A stretch of DNA of 14,082 nucleotides from Acidimicrobiia bacterium (GCA_022824605.1 JAJDZO010000099.1:1-14082), one strand, 5' to 3'; counted from the stretch's first letter, positions 1 through 6,467 are shown. Translations and numbers: made by a program. The notes: generated by a model not told the origin, from the sequence alone.

Positions 1-320
1 TCTGCGACCGGGTGGCAGTGATGTACGCGGGCGAGCTCATCGAGATCGCGCCCACCGCCGAACTGTTCAACCGGCCCCGCCACCCCTACACCCGGGGCCT
101 GATCGCGGCCGTGCCCCGGGTGGAGGCCGAGCACGCCGGCACCGAGAAGCTGCGGGGCCTGCTGCGCCGCGACGACCTGCCCGACGGCTGCGGCTTCGCC
201 CCCCGGTGCCCCTACTCGCGGCCGCAGTGTTTCACCGATCCGCAGCGGCTGGACGAGATCGAGCCCTCGCACCACGTGGCCTGCTGGCGAGCCCCCGACC
301 TCACGGCAGGCGCATTGTGA
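1..320 (+). CDS. Oligopeptide/dipeptide ABC transporter ATP-binding protein (OppD/DppD type), C-terminal fragment
   Basis: This is the last 105 codons of a gene entering from the left edge; the reading frame begins at base 3 and no start is in the window. The visible part opens in the CDRVAVMYAGELIE segment that follows the H-loop in this family. It continues into the oligo_HPY region (NRPRHPYTRGL) and a four-cysteine tail with spacing C-x5-C-x6-C-x17-C, seen in many Opp/Dpp ATPases and linked to an iron-sulfur cluster in the DppD subfamily. The protein would power peptide or similar solute import at the cytoplasmic face of the membrane, paired with the next gene. Its TGA overlaps the GTG start of that gene by four bases (GTGA), so the two are very likely co-translated. 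The nucleotide-binding motifs lie outside the window. Substrate specificity cannot be read from ATPases; family assignment is firm. Confidence 0.92.
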   Translation, partial: CDRVAVMYAGELIEIAPTAELFNRPRHPYTRGLIAAVPRVEAEHAGTEKLRGLLRRDDLPDGCGFAPRCPYSRPQCFTDPQRLDEIEPSHHVACWRAPDLTAGAL

Positions 321-1369
321 CGCCGCTGCTCGAGGTCTCCCACGTCCAGATCTCCTACCGGCCCCGCCGCGGGCTGGTATCGAGGCTCATACGAGCCGTG
401 AGATCCGACACCACCGAGCCGGTCCCCGCGGTGCGCGACGCCTCGTTCACCATCAACCCCGGCGAGACGGTGGCCCTGGTGGGCGAGAGCGGCAGCGGCA
501 AGACCACCCTGGCCCGCTCCATCGCCGGGCTGATCGCGCCCCAGCGGGGGAGTCTGCGCTTCGACGGCAACGACATCACCCGGCCCGTGCACAGGCGTTC
601 GGCGGATCTGCTGCGCCACATCCAGTACGTGTTCCAGAACCCGGCGTCGTCGCTGAACCCCCGCCGCAAGGTCCGCTACAACCTGGGCCGCACCCTCGAC
701 GTGTTCTTCAAGCTGTCGGGGGCCGAACGGCGCGACCGCATGGCCGAACTGCTGGACAGCGTGCACCTCGACCCCGGCTACATCGACCGCTACCCGCCCC
801 AGCTCAGCGGGGGCGAGGCCCAGCGGGTGGCCATCGCCCAGGCCCTGGCCGCGGAGCCCAAGCTGATCCTGTGCGACGAGGTGCTCTCGGCCCTGGATGT
901 GTCGGTGCAGGACAACATCCTGGAGCTGCTGCGGGAGCTGCAGGCCAGCACCGACGTGGCCTACCTGTTCATTGCCCACGACCTGGCCGTGGTGCGCTGG
1001 CTGGCCGACCGGGTGGTGGTGCTCTACCACGGCCGCATCGTGGAGCAGGGCACCGTCGAGGAGATCTTCACCCCGCCGCATCACCCCTACACCGCGCTGC
1101 TGCTCGACTCGATCCCCGGCAAGGGCAAGCACCAGACCTCCGCGCTGACCGAGGACGCCTCGACGGTGGGCACCGCCCCCGACGTCGGCTGCGCCTTCGA
1201 GCCCCGCTGCCGCCACGCCATCTCCGGGGTGTGCGAGGTGGACGAACCGCCCCGCCTCCACGACAGCGAGACCCACGAAGTGCTCTGCCACCTCAGCGCC
1301 GACGACCGAACTCAAGCTCAGGTCCACGCCACGGCCGCGACGCCTGACGTACCCTCCCAGGAGACCTGA
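317..1369 (+). CDS. Oligopeptide/dipeptide ABC transporter ATP-binding protein (OppF/DppF type)
   Basis: A complete 350-residue ATPase subunit of an Opp/Dpp-type importer. Visible motifs are Walker A GESGSGKTT (residues 56-64), Q-loop Q107 in YVFQNP, ABC signature LSGGEAQR (163-170), Walker B LILCDE with D187 and E188, and the H-loop H221 in IAHDLAVV. After these come the oligo_HPY segment PPHHPYTALL and a Cys-rich tail (C292, C298, C306, C324) with spacing C-x5-C-x7-C-x17-C, closely matching the tail of the upstream subunit. The GTG at 317 is chosen because it overlaps the preceding stop as GTGA and puts the first beta strand (LLEVSHVQISY) at the right distance; a longer frame back to 206 would only read through the upstream gene. 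Length is normal for the family. The permease and solute-binding genes are presumably to the left. The solute may be a peptide or an oligosaccharide. Confidence 0.95.
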   Translation: MTPLLEVSHVQISYRPRRGLVSRLIRAVRSDTTEPVPAVRDASFTINPGETVALVGESGSGKTTLARSIAGLIAPQRGSLRFDGNDITRPVHRRSADLLRHIQYVFQNPASSLNPRRKVRYNLGRTLDVFFKLSGAERRDRMAELLDSVHLDPGYIDRYPPQLSGGEAQRVAIAQALAAEPKLILCDEVLSALDVSVQDNILELLRELQASTDVAYLFIAHDLAVVRWLADRVVVLYHGRIVEQGTVEEIFTPPHHPYTALLLDSIPGKGKHQTSALTEDASTVGTAPDVGCAFEPRCRHAISGVCEVDEPPRLHDSETHEVLCHLSADDRTQAQVHATAATPDVPSQET

Positions 1370-1413
1370 TGGCTCACACCGCGGAACCCCAGCCGCCCGA
1401 GGAGGCGACATGA
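1369..1413 (+). CDS. Possible 14-codon mini-ORF bridging the transporter and lyase genes
   Basis: An ATG at 1369 shares one base with the preceding TGA (TGATG), is preceded by AGGAG at 1359-1363, and reads 14 codons (MAHTAEPQPPEEAT). It ends in a TGA that overlaps the ATG of the next gene as ATGA. The arrangement is what translational coupling would look like, so a ribosome could be handed from the ATPase gene to the lyase gene through this peptide. It may equally be a chance reading between two real genes, because the lyase has its own GGAGG at 1401-1405. No homology can be judged at this length. Existence as a translated product is speculative. Confidence 0.3.
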   Translation: MAHTAEPQPPEEAT

Positions 1414-2366
1414 CCGACACTGCTGAGCTGCGCGACCGCCTCCAGGGCTGCTACGTGACGGTGCCCACCATGTTCCGCGACGACGACGAACTGTCGGTCG
1501 ACCTCGACGCCATGCGCAAGCACGTGAGCTTCCTGATCGACGGCGGTATCACTACCGGCAACGGGGTGCTGCTGGCCTGCGGTGCGGCCGGGGACTTCTC
1601 CACGATGACCTTCGACGAGCGGGTGGCCGTGACCGCCGCAGTGGTGGAGGAGGCCGCCGGGCGGGTGCCGGTGGTGATGGGCGGCCAGACCACCAGCACC
1701 TCCGAGCTGGTTCGGCTGGCCCGGGCCGCGGCCGGCATCGGTGCGGAGTTCATGCAGGTGTCACCGCCGTTCTACTTCGCCCACACCGACGACGACTTCA
1801 TGGAGCATGTGGCCGCGGCCGCGTCCGCCTCGGATGTGGGGATGGTCGTCTACAACACCCACTGGACCAGCCTGGAGATCTCCAACACCCTCATCGACCG
1901 TCTGGCCGGCCTCGGCACGGTGGTGGGTCTGAAGTGGTCGATGCCCGACAACGGGTTCATGGAGTTCGAGGGGGTGGTGGCCGACTACTCCGACCGGTTC
2001 TGCATCATCGACAACCAGCTGCGGTTCGCCACGAGCCACATGCTCGGCGCCCGCGGCATCGAGGTTCACATCTGCAACTTCTGGCCCCAATGGGGGGTGC
2101 GGATGTGGGACATGCTCAATGAGGGCCGCTATGTCGAGGCCCAGCACGAGCTGGTGAAGGTGGTGCTGCCGTTCATGCGGCTGTGGACCGAGATGGAGGG
2201 CTACACCAGCGGCGACGGCCACCTCGACAAGCTGTGCATGGAGCTGGTGGGTCTGCCGTCGAGCCGCAGCCGCCCCCCGACCCGCGACATCCGCGACCGC
2301 TACCGCGAGCAGGCCCGGGCCATGCTCCAGGCCATAGGCACCCCCAACGTCGTAACCGCCGACTGA
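1410..2366 (+). CDS. DapA-superfamily (DHDPS/N-acetylneuraminate lyase-like) aldolase or lyase
   Basis: A complete 318-residue TIM-barrel protein of the dihydrodipicolinate synthase/N-acetylneuraminate lyase superfamily, whose members form a Schiff base with a 2-oxo acid. The Schiff-base lysine is K175 in VVGLKWS and the partner tyrosine is Y148 in VVYNTHW; the substrate carboxylate loop, usually GTTGE, reads GAAGDFS (58-64). The C-terminal GLPSSRSRPP pattern also fits. The arginine that true DapA has just after the YN motif (YNVPGRT) is missing, so lysine biosynthesis is unlikely. A catabolic aldolase, lyase or dehydratase acting on a sugar-derived keto acid fits better. The ATG at 1410 has GGAGG at 1401-1405. 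It is the last visible gene of the transporter operon, which suggests it acts on what the transporter brings in. The exact substrate is unknown; family confidence is high. Confidence 0.9.
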   Translation: MTDTAELRDRLQGCYVTVPTMFRDDDELSVDLDAMRKHVSFLIDGGITTGNGVLLACGAAGDFSTMTFDERVAVTAAVVEEAAGRVPVVMGGQTTSTSELVRLARAAAGIGAEFMQVSPPFYFAHTDDDFMEHVAAAASASDVGMVVYNTHWTSLEISNTLIDRLAGLGTVVGLKWSMPDNGFMEFEGVVADYSDRFCIIDNQLRFATSHMLGARGIEVHICNFWPQWGVRMWDMLNEGRYVEAQHELVKVVLPFMRLWTEMEGYTSGDGHLDKLCMELVGLPSSRSRPPTRDIRDRYREQARAMLQAIGTPNVVTAD

Positions 2367-2372
2367 TCGTCA

Positions 2373-2434
2373 CCGAGAAATCTCGGGTTGGTTTTGAGTG
2401 GTTGGTACCCACAATCACCCCGAGACTTTGGGGC
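2373..2434. terminator. Possible weak terminator region between convergent genes
   Basis: The 74-base gap between the lyase stop (2366) and the dioxygenase stop (2441) holds two small inverted repeats. CCGAG (2373-2377) pairs with CTCGG (2382-2386) across a four-base loop and is followed on the plus strand by GTTGGTTTTG, a modest T-rich tail. A second, CCCC/GGGG pair around 2419-2434 could serve the opposite strand. CTCGGG and CCCGAG copies could also pair with each other. These are short stems and the assignment is tentative. Confidence 0.3.
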
Positions 2435-2440
2435 GGGCCG

Positions 2441-3277
2441 TCAGCCGCCGGGGCAGGGCAGCGGCACGACCTTGTGGCGGCCTGTGTAGTCATGGCCCCG
2501 CAGTAGGCCCATCTGGCGTGGCTCGTCGGGGGCGTGGCGGGCCCGGTCGAGGCCTGCGTACAACGGATTGCCGGTCACCCGCACGAACGGCACCGTGACC
2601 CGAGGCGACAGCCCGATGCGGGGCTGGGCCGTGCGGTTGGGACCCGACCCGTGCAGCGCGTACTCGCTGAACAGCACGAACTCGCCCGGCTCCAGTTCGA
2701 AGGCCGCGATGTCGGCGGGATCGATGGCGTCGGTCGGCACGGCTTGGTGGAACGAGTGGCGGGTGTCGTCGACGTCGTGGTCGAAGGTGCTGGTGTGCGA
2801 GCCCCGGACCACCTGGAGGCAGCCGTTGTCGAGGGTCGCCTCGGTGACCGCGATCCAGGCCGACACCCAGACCGGGGGCCGCAGATCGAAGTAGGCGCCG
2901 TCCTGGTGCCAGGGAACCTCGGTGTAGCGCTGCTCGTCGCCGGTGGCGTCGGCCAGAGGCTGCTTGATCTGGAAGTTGCTGCGCCAGATCAGCAGGTCGG
3001 GGCCGATCAGCGAAGCGATCCGGTCCACCAGCTCCGGTCCCCGGCACAGCCGGCAGACCGTCTCATGGTCGAGATGGCGGTCGTGATACTCCACATGGGG
3101 ATCGTCCAGTTGCTTTCCGGGGACGACAATCTCGTCCACGATCCGTTCCCGCATCGACGCCATCACATCAGGCGACACCAACCGGTAAGGCCCCACCACC
3201 CCATCGGAGTGATACGCCTCAACCTCCCCCGCATCCAACGGAAACCGCAACTCAGCCCCAAGCGCGCCCCCGCTCAC
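2441..3277 (-). CDS. Phytanoyl-CoA dioxygenase (PhyH) family Fe(II)/2-oxoglutarate oxygenase
   Basis: A protein of about 278 residues in the PhyH family of non-haem iron oxygenases, which hydroxylate a substrate while oxidising 2-oxoglutarate. Numbered from the TTG at 3283, the iron facial triad is H126 and D128 in WHQDGAYFD plus H211 in YALHGSGPN, and R222 sits where the 2-oxoglutarate carboxylate arginine is expected. A double-stranded beta-helix core runs from roughly residue 100 to 235. Two starts compete: TTG at 3283 and GTG at 3277. The GTG has AGGG seven bases upstream, while the same AGGG directly abuts the TTG, so 3277 is preferred. It converges on the DapA-family gene and diverges from the antitoxin-like ORF at 3359. 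Members act on lipids, ectoine, secondary metabolites and osmolytes, so substrate is open. A role in the neighbouring catabolic set is inferred from position only. Confidence 0.9.
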   Translation of the reverse strand: MSGGALGAELRFPLDAGEVEAYHSDGVVGPYRLVSPDVMASMRERIVDEIVVPGKQLDDPHVEYHDRHLDHETVCRLCRGPELVDRIASLIGPDLLIWRSNFQIKQPLADATGDEQRYTEVPWHQDGAYFDLRPPVWVSAWIAVTEATLDNGCLQVVRGSHTSTFDHDVDDTRHSFHQAVPTDAIDPADIAAFELEPGEFVLFSEYALHGSGPNRTAQPRIGLSPRVTVPFVRVTGNPLYAGLDRARHAPDEPRQMGLLRGHDYTGRHKVVPLPCPGG

Positions 3278-3343
3278 AGCCAAACCCTAGTAAGGCCGCC
3301 ATCCAGCCACCGGTAGCCGCAACCGGCATGTGATGGTCATCCC

Positions 3344-3357
3344 CAGTAGCGTTACTG
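3344..3357 (+). promoter_or_regulatory. Operator-like inverted repeat before the antitoxin-like short ORF
   Basis: CAGTA (3344-3348) and TACTG (3353-3357) form a perfect 5-bp inverted repeat around GCGT, one base before the ATG at 3359. Small palindromes at this position often serve as autoregulatory operators of antitoxin genes. The arms are short enough that chance is possible. Confidence 0.3.
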
Positions 3358-3358
3358 C

Positions 3359-3529
3359 ATGGCCGAGGAGATTCGCGACATGGTGATCGAGCGGGGCATC
3401 GAGGAGGGCTGGATCACACCAGCGTCCCGGACACGTTTGGGGCCGGCTCAGCGCTTCCCCGCGCCGCGAACCACCGCCGACGTTCTCGACGAAGACCGCG
3501 GGGACTACGGACCTCACACGACGCCTTAG
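3359..3529 (+). pseudogene. Short antitoxin-like ORF, probably a remnant of a Phd/VapB-type antitoxin
   Basis: A 56-codon reading frame from ATG 3359 to TAG 3527-3529, closed upstream by an in-frame TAG at 3347. The product begins MAEEIRDMVIERGIEEGWIT, continues with TPASRTRLGPAQ, and ends with TTADVLDEDRGDY. That pattern (EEG-[RW]-hydrophobic-TP, a Pro/Arg-rich stretch, then ADVLxEDRG) recalls the toxin-binding tail of actinobacterial Phd/VapB-like antitoxins. The usual N-terminal DNA-binding half of about 40 residues is absent, and no toxin gene follows; the next gene is another antitoxin. It therefore looks like a decayed or truncated antitoxin. A short functional protein is possible: ATG 3380 (codon 8) has GAGGAG nine bases upstream, and a small palindrome precedes the first ATG. 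The assignment rests on pattern recall, without an alignment. Confidence 0.5.
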
Positions 3530-3556
3530 TGGTGACAGCTGACTACAATGTCACCA
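3530..3556 (+). promoter_or_regulatory. Perfect 8-bp inverted repeat over the antitoxin promoter and start codon (putative autoregulatory operator)
   Basis: TGGTGACA (3530-3537) and TGTCACCA (3549-3556) are exact reverse complements separated by 11 bases, about two helical turns between arm centres. Between and touching the arms is TACAAT (3544-3549), a good -10 box, and its last base is six bases short of the ATG at 3556, so the transcript would be leaderless. The right arm ends on the A of that ATG. This is the geometry expected of an operator through which a ribbon-helix-helix antitoxin represses its own promoter. No good -35 box is visible. Confidence 0.65.
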
Positions 3557-3978
3557 TGACGGTGTTGTCGATCCGGTTCAAGCGGCCGGGTGTCTACCAG
3601 CGGCTCAAGCGGGGCGCGGCTCAGCAAGGCGAGTCGATCTCTTCGGCGGGGGAGCGACTGATCGACGAGGGCCTGCGGATGGACGCCAATCCCGGGATCG
3701 TGTTCCGCGACGGGCCGGCCGGCCGGCGGGCCGCGCTGGACACCGGGCCCGATGTGTGGCAGGTCGTCCCGCTGCTTCGGGGTCTCGAGGGAAGTCTCGA
3801 GGAGCGGATCGCGGAAACGGCTGAGCAGCTCTGGCTCACCGAGAGGCAGGTCCGCTCTGTCAGCCGGTACTACGCCGAGTTCACCGACGAGATCGACGCC
3901 ATGATCGCAGAGAACGAAAAGATTGCCGACCGCGAGTTGGCCGCCTGGGAGAACGAGCGCAAGCTGCTGACCGGGTGA
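3556..3978 (+). CDS. Antitoxin: ribbon-helix-helix N-terminus with DUF433-like domain
   Basis: A 140-residue protein that appears to be the antitoxin of the DUF5615 toxin encoded immediately downstream. Residues 1-41 (TVLSIRF strand, then two helices through RLIDEGLR) look like a ribbon-helix-helix DNA-binding unit. Residues 43-108 resemble DUF433: NPGIVFRDGPAGRRAAL, then GPDVWQVV, an LEERIAE helix and a winged-helix-like LTERQVRSVSRYYAEF. The C-terminus (109-136) is a charged helix probably used to clamp the toxin. The frame extends to a GTG at 3529, but ATG 3556 is preferred because it begins the beta strand, follows a -10 box by six bases and sits at the end of the palindromic operator. 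The gene overlaps the toxin by four bases (GTGA), supporting co-translation. The role in repression and neutralisation is inferred from family and context. Confidence 0.82.
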   Translation: MTVLSIRFKRPGVYQRLKRGAAQQGESISSAGERLIDEGLRMDANPGIVFRDGPAGRRAALDTGPDVWQVVPLLRGLEGSLEERIAETAEQLWLTERQVRSVSRYYAEFTDEIDAMIAENEKIADRELAAWENERKLLTG

Positions 3979-4355
3979 AGCTCCTCCTCGACGAGATGTA
4001 TGCCCCTAGCGTCGCGGCCCTGCTGCGGGACCTAGGGCACGATGTTGTCGCAGTCAAGGAGCGTCGCGATCTCATCGGGTTGTCTGACGAGGATCTGCTT
4101 AGGACGGCGACGGCCGAAGGCAGAGCGGTGGTCACTGAGGATGTGTATGACTTCGCGGCGCTTGACCGGCGCATCTCTGCCGCGTCACAGCGCCACTCGG
4201 GGCTGGTTCTCGCCCATGCCCGCCGGTTCCCCCGCTCAGTGGGGAACCAGGGGCGAGTGCTGGCCGATGCGCTCGCCGCGTTCCTCAGCGAGCACAGCGC
4301 CATTCTCGACGACGTCGACTCGTTCGTCTGGTGGCTAGAGCGAGCCGACCGTTGA
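3975..4355 (+). CDS. DUF5615 family PIN-like protein, putative ribonuclease toxin
   Basis: A 126-residue protein of the DUF5615 PIN-like group, usually found next to DUF433 or similar antitoxins and thought to be an RNA-cleaving toxin. Visible hallmarks are the N-terminal LLLDEM strand with acidic D6 and E7, GHDVVAV, the acidic SDEDLL stretch (E39, D40), and AVVTEDVYDF with E55, D56 and D59. These acidic residues would coordinate the metal of a PIN-fold nuclease. The GTG start at 3975 overlaps the antitoxin stop by four bases, so both are made from one message and the toxin has no ribosome site of its own. The length is normal and no active-site residue seems lost, so the toxin is probably intact. 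It ends six bases before the convergent enolase-superfamily gene. Toxic activity is inferred from the family. Confidence 0.85.
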   Translation: MKLLLDEMYAPSVAALLRDLGHDVVAVKERRDLIGLSDEDLLRTATAEGRAVVTEDVYDFAALDRRISAASQRHSGLVLAHARRFPRSVGNQGRVLADALAAFLSEHSAILDDVDSFVWWLERADR

Positions 4356-4361
4356 GAGCCG

Positions 4362-5471
4362 TTAGACCTTGAGCCCTGAGAGCTCCATGACCGTGTTGTT
4401 GTCGATCCAATCCCAGTCGAGCTCCACTCCCAGGCCGGGACCGGTGGGCAGGTGCAGGCAGCCGTTGGCGTCGATGTCCAGGGGGGAGCCCTTGAGGGCG
4501 AAGCGGAACATCTCATGGTGCAGCTCGAAGAACTCACAGTTGCGCACCGAGCAGGCCACGTGCAGGTTGGCGATGTCGAGCAGCGACGAGTGCAGGGCGT
4601 GGATCGCGAGGTTCATGCCGGCCTCTTCGCACATGGCCGACGCCTGGCGCAGGCCGGTGATGCCGGCCTTGATGAACACGTCGCCCCGGGCCATGTCGCA
4701 GGCCTTGCGCTCCAGGAACTGGGGCAGCTCCCGCAGGCTGACCGTCTCGGTGGCCAGGATGGGGATCTCCAGCCGCCGGGTGAGCTGCTCCAGGGTGGCG
4801 ATGTCGCGGTCGGGCACCGGCTCCTCGAACCAGCGGTAGCCGAGACGGCCCAGCGCCTCACCCACCTCGATGGCCTGGTCGAAGCTGTACTCGGCCACCG
4901 CGTCCAGCATCAGACCGAAGTCGTCGCCCACCGCCTTCCGGGCGGCCTCGGCCCGAGGTATGTCGGCGGCCGGGCCGTCGTAGAGCGTGAGCTTGTAGCC
5001 CCGGTAGCCCTGCTGCTTCATGGCCGCCGCCTCGGCGAAGGTGTCGGCGGGGGTCAGGTTCCAGTGCGAGCCGGTGCGGTAGGCGGGCAGCTCGGTGCGG
5101 GACACCCCCAGCAGCTCGGCGATCGGCACCCCGGCGGCCTTGCCCTTGATGTCCCAGAAGGCCACGTCGAGCATGCCCAGCAGGCCGTCGCTGATGGGGT
5201 ACAGGTGGCGGTTGAGGCTCATGAGCTCCCGCCACAGGGCCTCGTGCTGGCGGGGATCGCGGCCCAGGATGGCCCTCAGGTAGACGTCGTGGAGCTGGTG
5301 GGCCGATCCGATCCCCTCGCCGTTGGCCCCGTAGCCCATTGTGTAGCCGTCGATCCCCTCGTCGGTGGACACGCAGGTGAGCGGGAAGTGCCAGACGGGC
5401 GGCACGTCGTCGGGTATGGGTCTGTCGCCGTACCAGGGCTGGGCGTCCACCGCCAGCACCCGGGTCGCCAT
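4362..5471 (-). CDS. Mandelate racemase/muconate lactonizing enzyme family protein (enolase superfamily), probable acid-sugar dehydratase
   Basis: A 369-residue enolase-superfamily enzyme: N-terminal capping domain (about 1-125), then a modified TIM barrel. Metal ligands are D190 (MLDAVAEYS), E216 (WFEEPVP) and E242 (ATETVS). D264 and H291 form the Asp-His general acid/base dyad. Ligand spacings (26, 26, 22 and 27) nearly match mandelate racemase. The lysine pair on the second barrel strand, normally KxK, reads K160-L-T162, so the second catalytic lysine is replaced by threonine. That leaves His291 as the main base and favours dehydration or epimerisation of an acid sugar over two-base racemisation. 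ATG 5471 is chosen because GAGG lies nine bases upstream and the upstream gene stops at 5483; a frame extending to 5570 would overlap that gene. It is the last gene of the minus-strand operon, 11 bases behind the dehydrogenase. The specific substrate is not assignable. Confidence 0.9.
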   Translation of the reverse strand: MATRVLAVDAQPWYGDRPIPDDVPPVWHFPLTCVSTDEGIDGYTMGYGANGEGIGSAHQLHDVYLRAILGRDPRQHEALWRELMSLNRHLYPISDGLLGMLDVAFWDIKGKAAGVPIAELLGVSRTELPAYRTGSHWNLTPADTFAEAAAMKQQGYRGYKLTLYDGPAADIPRAEAARKAVGDDFGLMLDAVAEYSFDQAIEVGEALGRLGYRWFEEPVPDRDIATLEQLTRRLEIPILATETVSLRELPQFLERKACDMARGDVFIKAGITGLRQASAMCEEAGMNLAIHALHSSLLDIANLHVACSVRNCEFFELHHEMFRFALKGSPLDIDANGCLHLPTGPGLGVELDWDWIDNNTVMELSGLKV

Positions 5472-5482
5472 CCCGGTGATCC

Positions 5483-6442
5483 TCAAGTCGCCGCCCCCGA
5501 CAGGTCGATCGCGTTGGGCGGCGGCTCTCCGGCCACATGCGCAGCCAGGTTGGCTGCGAACACCTTGCACAGTTCGTCGGCGTAGTCATCGGTGTAGCCG
5601 GCCATGTGCGGTGTCACGATCACATTCTCCATGCTCCACAGCGGGCTGTCATCAGGCAGCGGCTCGATTGCGAACACGTCGAGTCCCGCCCCGGCCAGGC
5701 TCCCGCCCGCCAGCCGCTCGATCAGGGCCTCCTCATCGGCCGACGCCCCCCGGCCCACGTTGTAGAAGTAGGCGCCCGGCTTCATCGCCGCGATCACATC
5801 TCGACTGATCAGTCCCGCCGTGGCCGCTCCACCCGGCAGTGCGCCCACCACATGGTCGGCTCCAGCAACTGCATGAACGAGATTCTCGGGTCCGACCACC
5901 TCCGAAACGTTCGGGCTGGGCCGATCCGGATTTCGGCGCACGCCCACCACTCGCATGCCCAGCGCTGCGCACCGCCGGGCGATAGCCGACCCCAGCGTCC
6001 CGAGCCCGATCACGCACACCGTCGATCCCAAAAGCTGGCCGTGGCGGTGCAGGTGCTGCCAACTGCGTTCCGGCATTGCCCCGATGTACCTAGGCAGGCG
6101 GCGCACCAGCGCCAGCATCATGGCCAAGCAGTGCTCGGCCACCCCTTCGGAGTAGGCGCCGCCGGCGTTGCACACCACCAAGCCCTTCTTGGTGGCCAAC
6201 TCTGGGATCAGGTACTCCTCGTAGCCCGCGCTGGGCAGCAGCAGCAGCTCGAGCGAACTAGCCGCCAGCACATCGGGCTCCGGCCAGCCGACCATGACCT
6301 CGGCCGCGGCCATCGCCCGCCGATACTCCTCGGCGGAGGCGTCCTGGCTGAGCCGGTCACAGACCGCCCGACCCCCGGCGGCATCGCACAGGGCTCCAAT
6401 GTGCTCGTCACCGAAAGCGTCTACGGCGACGAGCAGCCTCAA
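5483..6442 (-). CDS. D-isomer-specific 2-hydroxyacid dehydrogenase family protein
   Basis: A 319-residue NAD(P)-dependent dehydrogenase interconverting a 2-oxo acid and a D-2-hydroxy acid. The Rossmann dinucleotide loop is VIGLGTLGSA (GLGTLG at 146-151). The catalytic triad is R231 (NVGRGA), E260 (DVFAIEPLP) and H279 (TPHMAGYT), all in the expected order. The second beta strand ends VVGVRRNP, with R169-R170 where NAD-specific members carry an aspartate, which favours NADPH. The start is TTG at 6442; it is the only start giving the full N-terminal strand (RLLVAVDAF), although its GGAG abuts it with no spacing, so translation may depend on coupling from the upstream gene that stops 25 bases away. 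It lies between the sialidase-fold and enolase-superfamily genes and may reduce or oxidise an intermediate of the same route. The substrate is unknown. Confidence 0.9.
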   Translation of the reverse strand: MRLLVAVDAFGDEHIGALCDAAGGRAVCDRLSQDASAEEYRRAMAAAEVMVGWPEPDVLAASSLELLLLPSAGYEEYLIPELATKKGLVVCNAGGAYSEGVAEHCLAMMLALVRRLPRYIGAMPERSWQHLHRHGQLLGSTVCVIGLGTLGSAIARRCAALGMRVVGVRRNPDRPSPNVSEVVGPENLVHAVAGADHVVGALPGGAATAGLISRDVIAAMKPGAYFYNVGRGASADEEALIERLAGGSLAGAGLDVFAIEPLPDDSPLWSMENVIVTPHMAGYTDDYADELCKVFAANLAAHVAGEPPPNAIDLSGAAT

Positions 6443-6467
6443 CTCCGACGAGGACAGGGCAGGTACC

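Noticed and set aside
212..1420. A 402-codon minus-strand frame opposite the OppF-type ATPase
   Set aside because: All ABC motifs are on the plus strand in this interval; the minus-strand product is repetitive Val/Gly/His-rich sequence without a fold signature.
3287..3517. A 76-codon minus-strand frame between the dioxygenase and the antitoxin genes
   Set aside because: No ribosome site, no recognisable pattern, and it is antisense to the more convincing antitoxin-like ORF.
3529..3555. GTG start at 3529 for the antitoxin
   Set aside because: It would add nine residues before the beta strand, and the -10 box and operator lie inside that extension.
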